Assembly (NCBI RefSeq): GCF_036850765.1
Contig: NC_089493.1
Coordinates: 220,986,744 to 221,050,743 of the forward strand
Length of the DNA stretch: 64,000 nt
Origin: Saccopteryx bilineata
Lineage: Eukaryota; Chordata; Mammalia; Chiroptera; Emballonuridae
Direction: 5' to 3'
Shown here: in pieces, positions 49,238-59,778 of the stretch
How positions within the stretch are numbered: the first letter of the stretch is position 1
Layout: each line of letters starts with the position of its first letter
Translations under genes and position numbers: made by a program
Notes under the pieces: model-generated
Told to the model about the DNA's origin: nothing
What the model saw: the letters and a program-made list of their open reading frames with translations, nothing else
Databases searched by the model: none

Positions 49238-49245
49238 ATGTAGTT

Positions 49246-50354
49246 GATAAAAGCAAAGGCCTTTTCACACATAGGAGAATGGGTGCTGGCATGCCCCTTT
49301 TATCCCTAGGAAGGAGGGTGACAGGGTGGGCCTCTCACCATCTACCATATGCTTACATGGATAGACTGGGAGAATGGGAAGTAAGTACTTTGCAAACCTC
49401 GTCTGAATCTACATTTGTAAAAGAAGATTCTGGGCCTTAAAATCTCTTCTTACAATTAAATTATTTTTATTTCCTCATAAAATTGTTTGTCTACAAAAAT
49501 GGCTCACTGAACTAGGTTCTCTCAGATATCTAAATGTGACTCCAAAGACCAATAGGAAACTAACAATGCCCGTCTCCATGAGAATCCCTGACCAGCCTGG
49601 CAGAGGCAAGAAACATATTCAACTGTTAACATGAGAAGTAGTCATAAATTCTATGAGCACATGTGTGCTAAATTGCAACATCCATATTACTATGTAATAG
49701 AGCAAGTAGAAACATCCCAACATAAAAAGGGGATAAAATCTGACCTTTGTGCTCAATCAGATGACCTTCTGAACATGAGAAAGCTGTAGAAAAATAGGCT
49801 ACTTGAATACTTTGGCCATTTGAAGTTTTTTCCTCAGGAATTGCTGAACTGTTTCAAATCTAAAATTACAATTCAAGAAAGTATAGTTTAGTACTGGAAA
49901 AATATAATAAACTGGATAATTCAATATAATTTGCTATTATCTGACTCAAATTTTGAGACATGTTATCTGAAGCAGTTATGTTTTGACATTGCTTATACAC
50001 ATATGTTTAAACTCTTGGTGGTAACTAAAAAAAATGACTCAGATCAATTTTCCTTTCTTAATCTCTCAGGCAAAGCAAAACACCTTGTGCACATAAAAGA
50101 AATAACCTCTACTTTCCCATCAGAGAGAAATCCGTTCTTCTATCCCATCCCCTGCAGAGTTTTTTTTCTCTGAAAGTTTGACAGCCTACTTCCAATTAGA
50201 CAGTTCAAGGCACAGAGCAGAGTTTGACTAATGATTAATATTCATTGTATCCTAGAGTATTTCTAGCTATCATTCAGGGGCCAATGAAAGGCATCTAAAT
50301 AAGGATAAAAGTATGCTAATATAAAAGGTTCAAAAGAGGCATTGATTAATAATA
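49246..50354. other. Unique DNA
   Basis: I see no supported gene or repeat in this stretch. Confidence 0.45.
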
Positions 50355-50359
50355 TGAGA

Positions 50360-50570
50360 CTCTGGGGCTGACTGCCCACCTTGGTTCAAATCCTGCTCCA
50401 ACTTTCTTAGCTGCAAACTCCTGGGCGTGTTCCTCGTCCCCTCACATTGTTTTCCTTATCAGGAAAGTAACGTAACTCATGATGGGTAGTGAGAATGAAG
50501 TGAATTCATATTGTAAAGTGCTAGAGCAATACCCACCCATAAAAAGTATTATATAAATGATTAATAAATG
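50360..50570 (+). repeat. MIR element
   Basis: gagactctggggctgactgccc ... ttggttcaaatcctgctcc ... agctgcaaactcctgggc follow the MIR order from the tRNA-like head to the core. Confidence 0.75.
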
Positions 50571-51219
50571 AATAAAACTATTCAAATGAATAAATAGCTC
50601 ATATTTGTTAAAAACTCCCTTGGGTGGCAGTAGACTCAGGTTTCTTCAAATCCTTGTTTTATTGTTTTTACAATGATATATTTAGTTCACAGGAAAATGG
50701 GATCAACTCTCCAGTAAATGGTATCTTCTATTTATGTCAGGGTCTAGAGAGTTTGTAGAAAGTGTTCATGTTTTTCCAGGGAATTTAGTATGGGCAAGGT
50801 TTCCCCATCCAAGACCTAACTGAGAGGTTGTTGTTTGTTTCTACTCTAGGAATTTTTGGAATCGAATTTGGACTAGCTTTACCATGCCTATTGGGAAAAC
50901 TCTAGGCCAAGTTTCCAAAATAGAAGTTTTATTTCAAATTTATTTATTGGTCACTAATTTTTACATAACAATGTCCAGGACTTTGGGGCGGGGTCAAGGG
51001 GATAATGTAAACTACAGTATTTGTTCTCTGGAAGCTAAAGGAAGAATACAGGCTCAGAGCTGCTGTCAACAGAGCAATTGAAGTCATTGTTTTACTGGGG
51101 AGGGAGAGAATACAGAAAACAGACATAAAATAGTTAAACAGTTTTGAAGAATCAGATTCGACTAACACTTAGAATCTTATCACATGCCAGTACTGTCACA
51201 TTTGTTACCGTTTTCTGTC

Positions 51220-51370
51220 TGATTTATTAATATCCTCATTTTATAAATATAGATTTTTTAAAGGCAACCAAGACTAAGAGAGGTAAAATGACTTACTGCA
51301 GGTTCAAAGTTGATACATTATTGAAACCTGTTTTAAAACCAAATTTATCTGACTCTAATCCAAGGTTTCT
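51220..51370 (-). repeat. MIR element
   Basis: The plus strand shows the complement of MIR: cctcattttataaatatagattt, agactaagagaggtaaaatgactt and caggttcaaagttg. Confidence 0.65.
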
Positions 51371-51961
51371 TCTATTTTGCCAAAGCTGCCAAGATGATCA
51401 TCCAATCTAAAGACAAAGTATGATTCAGGAATTCAAAGGAAATGGGTTTGAAATGGATGAAAACAAGCAAAGCCAATCTTCAGGGGTAGCACTGAGAAGT
51501 GGTTAGGATTTAGACAGGTAATTAGGAAGAGAAAGGGCCACTGTGGAGAGTTGAGAGGAAGTATAGGCAAGGAGAATGCGAAGACAGGTCAGATTAAGCT
51601 GTATGGAGCTGTGGAAGTGGTGGTAAAGATGCTTCCAGAATTCAGATAGGGGGAGACACATAGGCAGCAGAGTTTAGGTGTGACGTAGAGAGGTCAGGAG
51701 CCTTGACAGTCTTTTGAGTAGGGGAATGGGTGTGTTGAATTATTTGTTTAGTGGTAGAATTAAAGAAAAAGAAGAAGTGGTCCAAATATGTGGTAGGAGG
51801 CTACTGCATTCATTCTAGCAGGTGTGACAAGTGTTTGCAGCTGTCTGATGACTATGGAACAGAAAAGAAATAACATCACAGCACTTAGTCTAAAGGGAAA
51901 AAAATTTAGCATGAAGGAAAGCAGTAAGTTAGAAATGCTTTAAGGCTTTGAACCTGAAAGG
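51371..51961. other. Unique DNA
   Basis: I see no supported gene. It is the host sequence into which the provirus inserted. Confidence 0.45.
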
Positions 51962-51966
51962 CTTGG

Positions 51967-52491
51967 TGTAAGGCCAGGAGCCACCATCGTGACCATTCAC
52001 ATGCAGGTTCCCATTGGATTCGGGCAGACGATAAAGAAATGGCGGAGTCAGAGGATGGGGGGCCATCCTATTTATTGGTGTCTCACCAAGACAGGCAAAC
52101 CACAAAAGAAGACAAGGGAAAAGCAGAAAACCAGCTCTTCCCATGAAGGGCAAGGGATCAGGGGAGCCCCTGCAATTATGATAGCAGGAACTGTGTGTCT
52201 GAGCTCCTGGTCTGTCCCACTTTATAGTGTAGAAAACCAAAATCCCTTAATCCAATATACAAACAAGGAAGTCTCCGATACAAAGTCACTTATCCAAGGC
52301 ATAATTGGATTCCTCATGAGAGTGCACCACCCAGATCATACAATCAGTCAAGGGTGTGGGGAAAAGCTTAGTCCCAAAACCAAACCTCAGGCTACAACAA
52401 CCTGGCCTGCTTATAGCCTGTCCCCCACACCCAATATAAGTCACAAGCGAGCAAACATATATATCATGTTTACAAACTTATTTGACCAACA
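51967..52491 (-). repeat. Provirus 3' LTR
   Basis: Identical to the 5' LTR except for one position (A at 52362, G at 58122). TATAAA lies at 52226-52221 and AATAAA at 52076-52071. The near identity dates the insertion as recent, barring gene conversion. Confidence 0.95.
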
Positions 52492-52505
52492 TTCCACCCC
52501 TTTTG
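52492..52505 (-). other. Polypurine tract
   Basis: Directly upstream of the 3' LTR on the minus strand, the sequence reads AAAAGGGGTGGAA, a purine-rich run with one pyrimidine, as expected for the plus-strand primer of reverse transcription. Confidence 0.75.
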
Positions 52506-52622
52506 CTCGCTTTACAATCTAAACCACAGGCATCTTCCATGATGGTCACTGTGCAAGGAGTGGGATACATTGCATAAACAGAAATAGTACCAACTACAGC
52601 AATAGGATTAACAGATCAAAAA

Positions 52623-53101
52623 CTATGGGCGAAATGAGAGAGCTGTCAGTGGCACCAAGAGAGGCAAATCCTTTCCCTCTGGCAGAATACAGGCCAGAGT
52701 TTTGTCTGCAGACAGCACTGTAGCTGGCACCAGAGGCCGCCCTGAGCGGGCATACCAAACCTTATTGGCCAATACACCAGCATCTGCTGGTTCTATGTGT
52801 AGTAAAATAGGGGAACTCATTATTGGCCATAAAGAAATTACAAAGGTGCCCTTCAAAATGCTGTCCCCTTGAGCACTCAAGGGATAATACGGCCTGACCT
52901 GTGGTGGCGCAGTGGATAAAGCGTCGACCTGGAAATGCTGAGGTCGCCGGTTCAAAACCCTGGGCTTGCCTGGTCAAGGCACCTATGGGAGTTGATGCTT
53001 CCAGCTCCTCCCCCCTTCTCTCTCTCTGTCTCTCTCTCCTCTCTCTCCCTCTCTGTCTCTCTCCTCTCTAAAAATAAATAAATAAAGTAAAAAAAAAAAA
53101 A

Positions 53102-53143
<42 letters not shown>

Positions 53144-56100
53144 ATAATACACTTCTACCTTAGGTGGCCAGGTGCTGGTTGCCCAAGGAGTTAACTGGAG
53201 GTCCACCTCTAACCCCTTTCCCCATGGTGCCAACAAGGCCACCCATCTCAGATGGGGGGCCTGTACAGTCCAGGGCCAAGTCCATTGAAGCCGTTGTCCT
53301 TTAAGAAGGGCTGTTGGAGCAGGCAAGAGCACATTGCCCTGCTGTCCGAAACCTGGCTTGAGTAAAATGTCCTTGGTGCGTATCTGCAACTGAATAGGGG
53401 CAGCTGTCCGATGCAGGAGGGCCTCTACTGGAGCTGGGCTTCCCCGTCGAGGTCGCTCATTCAAAATCCGAAGTACTGTCCATAAGCGGCGTGTCCATCC
53501 AGTAAGAGAGCCGGTGCCCCCCTCCTGTCGCAGTCCCTGCTTTAAGAGTCCATTATAACGCTCAATGATGCCAGCAGCCTGGGGGTGGTAGGGAACATGG
53601 TACTTCCAGTCCACCCCCAGCTTTTGAGCCCATTGCCTCACCGTTGAACCAGTGAAGTGGGTACCATTGTCACTTTCAAGGACCAGCGGTCGCCCGTATG
53701 CAGCACTCAGGCGGTCCAGAGCCTGTATGACTGCCCTCTGGTCAGGGTTACGAGCGGGGTAAGCAGCAAGCAGCCCAGTGGCAGTATCTACACAAGTGAC
53801 TGCATACTGGTACCCTTCTGACTTTGGTAAGGGTCCAATGATGTCTATCTGCCATCGTGTCAGTGGGACATGACCCCTCTGGATCTGTCCAGGTGACACC
53901 AGTGGTCTCCGAGGGTGTTCCTTGGAACATACTGCACATTGCTCACAGGCTGCAAGTACCTCTGCATAGGACACAGGCAAGTTCCAAGCCTTAACCGTAG
54001 CCCACATAGTTTTCTGTCCTGCATGGAGCAGGCGCCGGTGGAGCCACTGTGCCACATCACCTGCAGGTGCAGTCTCCAACCATCGCACCCTTGCCAACGT
54101 ATCTGCCTCATCATTCCCAGGATGGGCTAGAGGGGCATGCCCTGTGACATGATATACTGTCACCTGCTTCTGGTGTCCTATTTCCCATAAGTCCTGCCAC
54201 ATGGCCTGACCCCATAATGGACGGTGCATTACCATCCACTGGTTAATGTGCCAAGTAGCAATCCAAAGGGTCAGTCCACGATAGACAGCCCAACTGTCAG
54301 TACAGATCACCAGAGGTGAAGGTTCATTATGGGCAACTAGCCAAACAGCTCTTAATTCTGCCCATTGGCTGCTTTGGCCTGTACCCGTGTCCATCCAAAT
54401 AGTCTCAGTGGCCGGATGGAAGGCGATAGCCGTCCATTTGGCAGGTTGGCCCCTGCTGGAACCATCAGTATACCAGGCATCTTCGGGGATGGGCACCCAC
54501 CCCTCCTGGTAGGGACTGACCTCAGGTTCTGCCTCCTGAGCCCCAGTTGCACCTGACTCTAAGGTCGCATAGGTGACTGGACCCAAGACTTCCTGCAGTT
54601 CTGCCCTCAGTGGGCTGGTGCTAAGAGCACAGCGTTGTTGCAGATAGGCACCCCACTTGGCCAGGGTAGACATTTGGGCCATACCACTACGTGGTTTAGT
54701 TGCCCAATCTCTCACCCATCCAGCTATAGGGTATGTTGTTTTGACCGTAACTGGTGTTGTGGTTGTAATACTCTCAGTTGCCAGGAGGGCAGCATACACA
54801 GCTGCCAGCTGCTTCTCTACTAATGAGTAACGAACTTCAGCACCTTTCCACAATTGGGACCAAAATCCAATAGGTTGCCGTAGGCGCTCTGTCCGCTGCC
54901 ACAAGCCCCATCCAAACCCCTCCGAGGTTACATGAACATCCAGCTCACAGGGCCTGGCAGGATCAAACACATTCAAGGCCTGTGCCACCTTGACAGCTCT
55001 CTTAGCAGCTGCAAATGAACCTTGCGCCTGCTCAGTCCAATCCCAGCGAACCCCCTTTCGAATAAGGTTGTACAAGGGGCGTAGTAACTGAGCCAAATGC
55101 GGTATAAATGCTCGCCAATACCCCAACAAACCTAAGAATTCCTGTAACTGTTTTACCGTAGTGGGCACGAGGTATGCTTGAATCTTATCTATAACTGCGT
55201 CAGGGATAACTTTTGTCTTACCCGACCAGACAACTCTCAAGAATTTAAGAGATAACCCAGGTCCTTGTAATTTGTTCTCGTTAACTGCCCAGCCACATGC
55301 TTTCAAATGGGATAGCAGGGTAGGGACTGCTTGCTCCAATTCTGAAAGAGAATCACTAGTTAGCATAATATCATCAATATAATGGTACATGCGGACTACC
55401 TCTGGCTGTTTCCATTTAGCCAGGTCAGCAGCCACCAGCCCATGGCACAAGGTGGGGCTATGCAAATAGCCCTGGGGTAACACTGTAAAGGTCCATTGTC
55501 TCCCTTCCCAACTGAAGGCAAATTGGTCTTGACTCTCTGCGGCTATATCAATAGAGAAAAAAGCATTGGCCAAGTCTGCCACAAAGTGGTATGTCCCCAA
55601 CTCATGGCTTAGCCAATCCATCATGTTAGCTATCGAGGGAACAGCAGCGTGCAAAGGGGGAACAACTTTATTAAGTTCCCTGTAATCTACTGTCATTCTC
55701 CAGGTTCCATCCGCTTTGCGCACAGGCCATACTGGGGAGTTGTAAGGACTGTGTGCTGGCCGGATGATCCCCACCTTTTCTAGTTCAAGGATTGTCCCTG
55801 TGACTTCTTCATAACCACCTGGCAGGCGGTACTGCTTGGTGTTAGTCACACGCCGAGGGATGGGTAATTGCAAAGGGAAATGTGATGCATGTCCCCACAA
55901 TACTGCCTTCACAACCCTGATCCGCAGCCGGAACTCCCCAGCTGTAGTTTCCAACCACAGTCCTTGCAAGACATCTACCCCCAAAATATATTCAGGAATA
56001 GGAGATACATACACCTTATATGGCTTAGGAGGCAGTCTCCCTATCCCCAATGGAATAGTTATTGGCTTCACTTGAACAGTTTGGCCACCATAACCGTCAA

Positions 56101-56278
56101 TGGCCACTGGGGTCCCAGCAAACCGCTCTGGGTTTCCATAGAGAAGGGAACATTCTGCACCTGTATCCACCAAGGCCAACACCTGTTGTACGTTGGAAGG
56201 GGACCAGTGGATAGCCAGTTCCACATGTGGCCTCTGGTCCCCGCCCATCCCCGTTAGACGGGTCCCTCGGCCTTTTTC
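52623..56278 (-). pseudogene. pol: ERV-L-type pro-pol, split by a SINE
   Basis: The frame is in phase with gag and separated from it only by the amber TAG at 56281-56279. Counting from the Met at 56248: protease with DTG at 28-30; reverse transcriptase with D225, LPQGY at 257-261 and catalytic YIDD at 290-293; RNase H with D595, E631, D651 and D716; integrase with H737-x4-H742, C768-x2-C771 and D802, D860, E896 (35 residues between the last two). After about residue 1036 a SINE (52891-53138) with its TSD breaks the frame; the last ~90 codons lie at 52890-52623 and end in TAG. I see no dUTPase motifs and no env. Confidence 0.9.
52891..53138 (+). mobile_element. Rhin-1-like SINE inside pol
   Basis: A short SINE with a clean head (ggcctgacctgtggtggcgcagtgg), box-B-like ggttcaaaaccctggg, a CT-rich segment and an A-tail of roughly 40-50 nt broken only by one TT. 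The TSD is AAGGGATAATAC at 52879-52890 and 53139-53150. It lies antisense to the provirus and destroys the 3' end of pol. The long A tail indicates a very recent insertion. Confidence 0.95.
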
Positions 56279-57691
56279 CTATTCAAACTGGTACAATGGG
56301 TCTTGGGAGTTCCCCTCTCCCTCGGCTGTCTCTATCATATAATCTTGTAACCGAGCTGTGAGCGCACCAAACGTTTTATTGGTAGCTGCTGGGGCCTTTC
56401 GTCTCAGTGGCTGGAACTTCTGTTCTGGTTTAAGCTGCCGCCAAAGCTCCAAAAGAATTTTATTAGACTGGCCATCCAATTTCCCCTTATCTGCTCCAGC
56501 CGCAATCAAGTCTACCCACATCTGCGTTCGGGTAACCTTTACAGGCCCGTTTCCCTTGTTAGTTGGGGGGGAAACATAGGCAGCAGCCCTCACTGCTTTA
56601 TGATCCCGAGCGGCCTCCAGCTCTCCCAAATCTGCTACCATCTGTGTAACTGCATTGATGGGCTGCCCCACATAGGGGCCCAAGATAGCCACAAGTGACC
56701 CAAAAAGGGCTGACGGGGCACTAGCAAGGACAAATTCCCTCATTTTGGCCGTAAACACTTCCTCGTCTGGCCCACGAGACCCAGGGTTGAAAACAGCATT
56801 CTTCATACCTAGTTCTCGAAGGACCTTTACTAACTCACTGTAGCACTCCCACCGACTCATTGCCCCCGGCAGTTCTCCAGCATTCTGCCAGACCATACGA
56901 ATGGCAGCCATCACCCATTCTAATAGGGTATGGTCTCCTGGGTTGCCATGGCAGTTCTGAAGACGCTGCCTCAAGGAAGAGTGTGTGATAATGGCAGCCA
57001 ATTTCTCCATATCTGTTCCGGAGAGCATGATGCCATCCACCCCTATATCCCATAATCGTAGTAACCAGGCTACCAGGGATTCAGTAGGTTTCTGCCTAAA
57101 TTGTGCCCCCAACTCCATCAGCTCTGCCTGGGTATAGGGCCGGACCACAGAGTGTTCCATTACCTGGGCAGGAGGCTGTGGCTGCCCCTGAGGGACTCTT
57201 TGTTGCTGGGTTTTTACCTTCTTGGCGACAACTGGTCGGGCTCTCAGTGTGCGTATGGCAGCTTCAGCCTGAGCCTTCTCATCCTCAGAAGAGGAGTCGC
57301 AAGCGCCTGCTCCCGCTGACTCAAAGTCAATCCACCGGCACGGATGCTGCTGCTCCTTTGGTGACCGTTTAGGCTCCTGTGGCTGCTGGCTTTTGGCCAG
57401 AAGCTGAGACTCGAGCTCTTGAATCCGCAGTTGTTTCTCCAACAACTGCCGGTGAAGACGTTCAGCTTCCAGGGTAAACTGCAACTCTCGAACCCGTAAT
57501 TCCTTCTCCAGTGCTCACTCCAATTCCAGCCTTTTCTGCCGTTCTGTTTGCAATTCATGCTGAAGCTTTTGACCTCGGGCAGTTTCCTCTTGAGTAAAAA
57601 ACATGTAGCCCATGACCCCTAAAAGGACAGCCATGGGGAGCCAGAGCAGCAACCAGTACTCTATCCCACCCATCAAGGGTGGTGGCTCCAT
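56279..57691 (-). pseudogene. gag: ERV-L-type gag, one in-frame TGA
   Basis: Gag forms the structural polyprotein of the virus-like particle. The first ATG after the primer site is at 57691-57689, only 36 nt from the LTR, and the frame runs 470 codons to a TAG at 56281-56279. A TGA at codon 59 (57517-57515) breaks it. Residues about 12-32 (YWLLLWLPMAVLLGVMGYMFF) form a strong hydrophobic segment, followed by a charged, coiled-coil-like region that continues past the TGA. The remainder is capsid-like, with a helical segment containing ESLVAWLLRLWDIG. I see no CCHC zinc knuckle. The assignment rests on position and family layout; gag sequences are poorly conserved. Confidence 0.8.
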
Positions 57692-57701
57692 ACCAATCTC
57701 T

Positions 57702-57724
57702 GAATCCTGCCGGAAACTACGCCA
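57702..57724 (-). other. Primer-binding site, tRNA-Ser-like
   Basis: Two nucleotides after the LTR end, the minus strand reads TGGCGTAGT, then TTC, then CGGCAGGATTC. As I recall the tRNA-Ser(AGA) 3' end, its complement is TGGCGTAGTCGGCAGGATTC, so the two blocks match exactly apart from a 3-nt insertion. A tRNA-Ser primer is the reason HERV-S was so named. The inserted bases may impair priming. Confidence 0.7.
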
Positions 57725-57830
57725 GTTGTAAGGCCAGGAGCCACCATCGTGACCATTCACATGCAGGTTCCCATTGGATTCGGGCAGACGATAAAGAAAT
57801 GGCGGAGTCAGAGGATGGGGGGCCATCCTA

Positions 57831-57836
57831 TTTATT
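57831..57836 (-). terminator. Polyadenylation signal in the 5' LTR
   Basis: AATAAA on the minus strand. The matching site in the 3' LTR, at 52071-52076, would end the proviral transcript. Confidence 0.7.
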
Positions 57837-57980
57837 GGTGTCTCACCAAGACAGGCAAACCACAAAAGAAGACAAGGGAAAAGCAGAAAACCAGCTCTTC
57901 CCATGAAGGGCAAGGGATCAGGGGAGCCCCTGCAATTATGATAGCAGGAACTGTGTGTCTGAGCTCCTGGTCTGTCCCAC

Positions 57981-57986
57981 TTTATA
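57981..57986 (-). promoter_or_regulatory. TATA box in the 5' LTR
   Basis: TATAAA on the minus strand, about 150 bp upstream of the AATAAA, as expected for an LTR polymerase II promoter. The 3' LTR has the same sequence at 52221-52226. Confidence 0.7.
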
Positions 57987-58256
57987 GTGTAGAAAACCAA
58001 AATCCCTTAATCCAATATACAAACAAGGAAGTCTCCGATACAAAGTCACTTATCCAAGGCATAATTGGATTCCTCATGAGAGTGCACCACCCAGATCATA
58101 CAATCAGTCAAGGGTGTGGGGGAAAGCTTAGTCCCAAAACCAAACCTCAGGCTACAACAACCTGGCCTGCTTATAGCCTGTCCCCCACACCCAATATAAG
58201 TCACAAGCGAGCAAACATATATATCATGTTTACAAACTTATTTGACCAACACTTGG

Positions 58257-58670
58257 ACAACAGTAATACTATTAATAATAGGAGTGCTGAGCCAGGGAGG
58301 GTGAGAGGTACTTGGGTTTGGGAAAGATAAGGGACAGTCTTTCATTTGGAAGAAAATAAACACCACAAACAGGAGACAATGGGGAACCAATCTGAGTTTA
58401 ATTTTAAGTTTGTTGAGCTCCATGTGACAGTAGACATGCAAGCACCAATGTGCTGTACATAGTTGGACAATCGGACTAAAACTCTGGTAAACAGTAAGGA
58501 TGAAAATATAAATGCAAAAGTCCCTAACATAAAGACAAGTGTAGAAAGTGAGTTATTCAACTAAATGGAATAAATGCCTACTAAGATGTTCTACCTTGTC
58601 CACGAGTCACCAAAGGAAGGTTCCATTTGTTCATCTATTTCTTAGTTAACACTATGAGATGTTTTTTTTT
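58257..58670. other. Unique DNA
   Basis: Host sequence flanking the provirus. No gene is supported. Confidence 0.45.
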
Positions 58671-58682
58671 AAAAAGCATCTG

Positions 58683-59014
58683 GCCTGACCAGGCGGTGGC
58701 GCAGTGGATAGAGCATTGGACTGGGATGTGGAAGGACCCAGGTTTGAGACCCCAAGGTCGCCAGCTTGAGCACAGGCTCATCTGGCTTGAGCAAAAGCTC
58801 AGCAGCTTGGACCCAGGGTCGCTGGCTCCAGCAAGGGGTTGCTCAGTCTGCTGAAGGCCCGCAGTCAAGGCACATATGAGAAAGCAATCAATGAACAACT
58901 AAGAAGTCGCAACGCGCAACGAAAAACTAATGATTGATGCTTCTCATCTCTCTCCATTCCTGTCTGTCCCTGTCTATCCCTCTGACTCTCTCTCTGTCTC
59001 TGTAAAAAAAAAAA
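58683..59014 (+). mobile_element. Rhin-1-like SINE, long variant
   Basis: Head gcctgaccaggcggtggcgcagtggatagagc, repeated cttgagcac phrases, the caatcaatgaacaacta block and a poly(A) tail. The TSD AAAAAGCATCTG lies at 58671-58682 and 59015-59026. Confidence 0.93.
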
Positions 59015-59415
59015 AAAAAGCATCTGACTTCTGAGGAGCAGGCAGGAGGTGAGGGGCATTCTCATTATCTATGCATCTGCTGTCCATTTTTTGAGAGGAT
59101 TAGCCACTCCTTCTCTGTTGAAGCCCTTGGAAAAGGAACACATGAGAGAATTAAAATGTGCTAAGGAATGTGAAATACTAAAAATGGCACATTAGCATTG
59201 GCTGTATAAGAATTTCAGTGTTCCTGCCAGCTCAGAACCAGGCAATTTTATCCTTAATTACCAAAATAAATATAATTTAAATTTTTTCTTGCATACCTAA
59301 GGTCAGAAAATAAAGTGCTCTCTTAATGATAATAAAATGTCTTGATCTAAATTGGACAAATTATAGTATCACAGAACCTTATGTGTTGGAGGGGAATATT
59401 AAAGAGACCTAGTCC

Positions 59416-59767
59416 ACCTCACCAGGCGGTGGCGCAGTGGTAGAGCGTCAGACTGGGATGCGGATGACCCAGGTTTGAAACCCAAAGGTCAACAGCTTGA
59501 GCGCAGGCTCATCTGGTTTGAGCAAGGCTCACCAGCTTGAGCCCAAGGTCGCTGGCTTGAGCAAGAGGTCACTTACTCTGCTGTAGCCTCCTTAACCCCC
59601 CTACCCTCACCCCCAGTCAAGGCACATATGAGAAAGCAATCAATGAACAACTAAAAGTGTCACAACAAAGAATTGATACTTCTTATCTCTCTCCCTTCCT
59701 GTCTGTCTCTCCCTCTCTGTTCCTCTCTCTGTCTCTGTCTCTGTCACCAAAATAAAAAAATAAAAAA
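59416..59767 (+). mobile_element. Rhin-1-like SINE, long variant
   Basis: Same layout as the copy at 58683, with a 3' end ctgtcaccaaaataaaaaaataaaaaa. The TSD GACCTAGTCCA lies at 59405-59415 and 59768-59778. Confidence 0.93.
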
Positions 59768-59778
59768 GACCTAGTCCA

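Larger units (their letters stand above)
51967..58251 (-). mobile_element. Young ERV-L-type provirus, gag-pro-pol, no env
   Basis: The provirus has two 525-bp LTRs (51967-52491 and 57727-58251) that I compared row by row; they differ only at 52362/58122. A perfect 5-bp TSD, CTTGG, flanks it at 51962-51966 and 58252-58256. In order on the minus strand: 5' LTR, tRNA-Ser-like primer site, gag, amber codon, pro-pol, polypurine tract, 3' LTR. The YIDD reverse transcriptase, the LPQGYLHSP motif and the lack of env place it with class III ERV-L/HERV-S-like elements. Lesions: a TGA in gag and a SINE in pol. Length without the SINE is about 6.0 kb. Confidence 0.95.
57727..58251 (-). repeat. Provirus 5' LTR
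   Basis: On the minus strand it begins TGTTGGTCAAATAAG and ends CCTTACA. A TATAAA lies at 57986-57981 and AATAAA at 57836-57831, so U3, R and U5 are arranged for transcription on the minus strand toward gag. Confidence 0.95.

Noticed and set aside
57515..58000. A 161-residue frame starting in the 5' LTR
   Set aside because: Its first part is R/U5 LTR sequence and lies upstream of the primer site. Only the part from 57691 belongs to gag.
29295..59767. tRNA genes at SINE heads
   Set aside because: The tRNA-like heads are followed by SINE bodies and A-tails and flanked by TSDs, so they are retroposed SINEs and not tRNA genes.
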